Shown: one piece after another, positions 62,233-64,000 of the stretch
Layout of the letters: each line of letters begins with the position of its first letter
Numbering within the stretch: position 1 is the first letter of the stretch
Assembly: GCA_032164295.1 (NCBI GenBank)
Contig: JAJHTX010000012.1
Coordinates: forward strand, 434,001 to 498,000
Source of the DNA: Inonotus obliquus
Lineage: Eukaryota > Basidiomycota > Agaricomycetes > Hymenochaetales > Hymenochaetaceae
Direction: 5' to 3'
DNA length: 64,000 nucleotides
Notes under the pieces: model-generated
Told to the model about the DNA's origin: nothing
Seen by the model: only the letters and a program-made list of their open reading frames with translations
Database searches by the model: none
Translations under genes and position numbers: made by a program

Positions 62233-64000
62233 CTATAATACTTTTTGTTGAAGGACAAATAGTCGAGATCCATTAACAGCACCACTACCCTTCATCGTGA
62301 GCCATCTCCCTAATCGTGGCTCCCGTCCCAACCCGGCAACAATCAAGACACTCTCCCTATCCTGCTTTGCTTTCGTCGAGGGACGTGCTTCTCCATTCGC
62401 CAACTTCTCCTTCTCCCCTGCCTCATACTTGTTTTCAAGCCATGACCAGGATTCCGTTTTTGCCCGTGAAAGCGATAGTACTTGTAGTGAATTGACGAAT
62501 CCTGGAGCCGTGAGGGTGCCAATAAGCACAAGACTTAGCGAGCGAGATTTATTCGACGAATTGACAGCGATTTTCCATATCCGGATCTCCCCTGACCAGG
62601 AGCCCGAGGCAAGTACATCACCATAGCGGAGACATGAGAGAGCCGTTATCCAGCGTGGAGTAGCAACGATGCCCTCCGTCTCTGAATACACTTCATGCAT
62701 CCCATGTGCAAGTGGCTGAGTGAATATAGGCTTCTTCTTCGCTGTGACCCATATTGATATTGAACTGCATAAGCGTTAGATGCTTCAGCTCGTGGAGATA
62801 TGAATAGATTATGCTTACCCGCTATCCCCTCCGCTAACAAAGGTGGTTTCGTCGATCATGGCGACACAATCTAGGGACCCTTCCTCGTACCTCTTCTCCA
62901 CTTCTTTCGTATTTCCAGACTCCTCCTCAAGACCTTCTAGTCCACCTTCGAGCACCTCACGGACTTTGCTTTTACTTCCTCCACGATACACGAGTTGCGT
63001 TTCTTCGACAATCTTCCAAAATCTCACAGTTCGATCGCGGGCTCCGGCACTGACGGCGGTCTCGGCTCGTAACGCGTCAAGACTAACTACATGATCCTGA
63101 TGACCGAAAAGAGTATCGACATAGCCCATAACGTTTGGAGATAGGTCGAAGAGCTTAAGTGTACGGTCAAGAGAACCAGTATACAGTTGATTGGTGCCTT
63201 TACGAAAGGCTAGACACTTGAAAATGTTAGTAAAGTATAGCACAGTATACGGAAAGAGAAAATGTACCGAGATTGTATCCTTATGTCCTCCAAAGCTCCG
63301 TAGCCATTCGCCCTTTTCGATATCCCATACAACAATCTTCCTGTCTTTACCCCCACTTGCAAGGATCTTTTCATCATCGCTGAGAGCGAGTGCGAGAACC
63401 TCATCGGTGTGCCCACACACTTCCGTTGACGCCCTCTCTTTCCCCTTCCCTCCACTTTTCGTCCCGGGCTTTATTTTATAGAAAGTCGATAACGGTTTCC
63501 CTGTCGACAGATCCGTTCGTACAATATTGCCTTCCTTACCAGAGGTAAATAGATATTTCCCACTGGCACTCGCTACAGCACTGGTAACGGCCTCGCGATG
63601 ACCTCGTGTCCTAAGGTATACCGGTTCTTCTGGGATAACTAACTGAACAATACGTCAATTCAAAATTAGTCATGTGTATATTTGTAAAGCTCACGGAATC
63701 TGCAACAAATTTGTGCATCCTTCCACTATGGTCCATAACATCTTGTCTCAACCTTGACGCGATGATTTCACGGTCAAGCTCAGCAGCATCGACTTCACCG
63801 TCGGCTACAGTTTCGTAATCCTTCCTGTCAGCCATCGGCGGCGGTAATACATGCCAAAGAACGTACCAAGGTCCTCTTTCAGACTATCCAGATAGATTTT
63901 CGCAAGACGGAGGCGCTTCTCCGCCGGCGTCTCGAGCTCGTCCTCCTCCCCGCTGGCATTCGAACCACTCCCAGATGCCCGCAAATCCAGATCATCGATT
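62233..64000 (-). CDS. RRP9: U3 snoRNP WD40 protein Rrp9 (5' end beyond window)
   Basis: Exons 62233-62764, 62819-63216, 63268-63642 and 63695-about 63830 are in frame; an N-terminal exon runs from about 63874 past the edge. Rrp9/U3-55K binds the U3 box B/C motif and acts in 18S rRNA processing in the nucleolus. Seen: acidic N-terminus, EKRLRLAKIYLDSLKEDL, AAELDREIIASRLRQDVM, HKFVADS, then WD repeats: YLRTRGHREAVTSAVAS, VCGHTDEVLALALSDD, ILASGGKDRKIVVWDIEKG, LYTGSLDRTLKLFDL, TLFGHQDHVVSLDAL, AGARDRTVRFWKI, FVSGGDSGSISIWV, LASGSWSGEIRIWKI, and a C-terminal LGREPRLGRWL. The first visible splice junction (63830-63875) has no canonical acceptor that keeps frame. Confidence 0.9.

Overview
The window reads as nuclear DNA of a filamentous basidiomycete, most likely an agaricomycete. 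Genes are dense and on both strands, introns are short (about 40-90 bp, GT-AG with CTAAC/CTAAT-like branch sites), and the proteins are of fungal type (IRE1, SPO7, URC4, a fungal sucrose-type MFS carrier, an agaricomycete-style short cysteine-rich protein). Many true starts lie inside the longest open frames, and most genes only become readable after splicing by eye. The joined exons given here keep frame throughout except where stated.

Layout. 1-5070: mostly non-coding, with diverged internal duplications, a doubtful small gene (844-1476), a decayed second copy of it, and the ER intramembrane chaperone subunit Asterix (2194-2739). 5071-15094: hotdog acyl-CoA thioesterase (+), mitochondrial HMG-CoA lyase (-), the unfolded-protein-response sensor IRE1 (+), and ETF-ubiquinone oxidoreductase (-). 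HMG-CoA lyase and ETF-QO both act in mitochondrial leucine/fatty-acid breakdown, and the thioesterase is a plausible companion. 15948-19374: an unrecognised type I membrane protein (-), divergent from SPO7, regulator of the lipin phosphatase (+). 19375-25067: sparse, holding histidinol phosphatase HIS2 (22098-23227). 25068-25444: an 85-residue, ten-cysteine protein.

25643-57349 is a 31.7-kb head-to-tail array of one non-LTR (LINE) retrotransposon family, all on the minus strand: five full-length copies with both ORFs open (ORF1 768 aa with CCHC knuckles, ORF2 1183 aa with AP endonuclease and reverse transcriptase), plus one 1131-bp non-autonomous relative between copies 2 and 3. Every boundary, including both outer ends, carries the same 12-bp sequence GAAGCTTATCAA: seven boundary copies for six elements. 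This is what repeated insertion into one regenerated target would leave. The array ends 78 bp before the start codon of the next host gene.

57428-64000: URC4 (uracil catabolism, +), a 12-exon sucrose/alpha-glucoside-type MFS transporter (-), and the U3 snoRNP WD40 protein RRP9 (-), which runs off the right edge. The most unusual biology is the site-specific tandem LINE array with its parasite element, its UAAUG stop-restart ORF junction, and a possible promoter supplied by each neighbour's 3' end.
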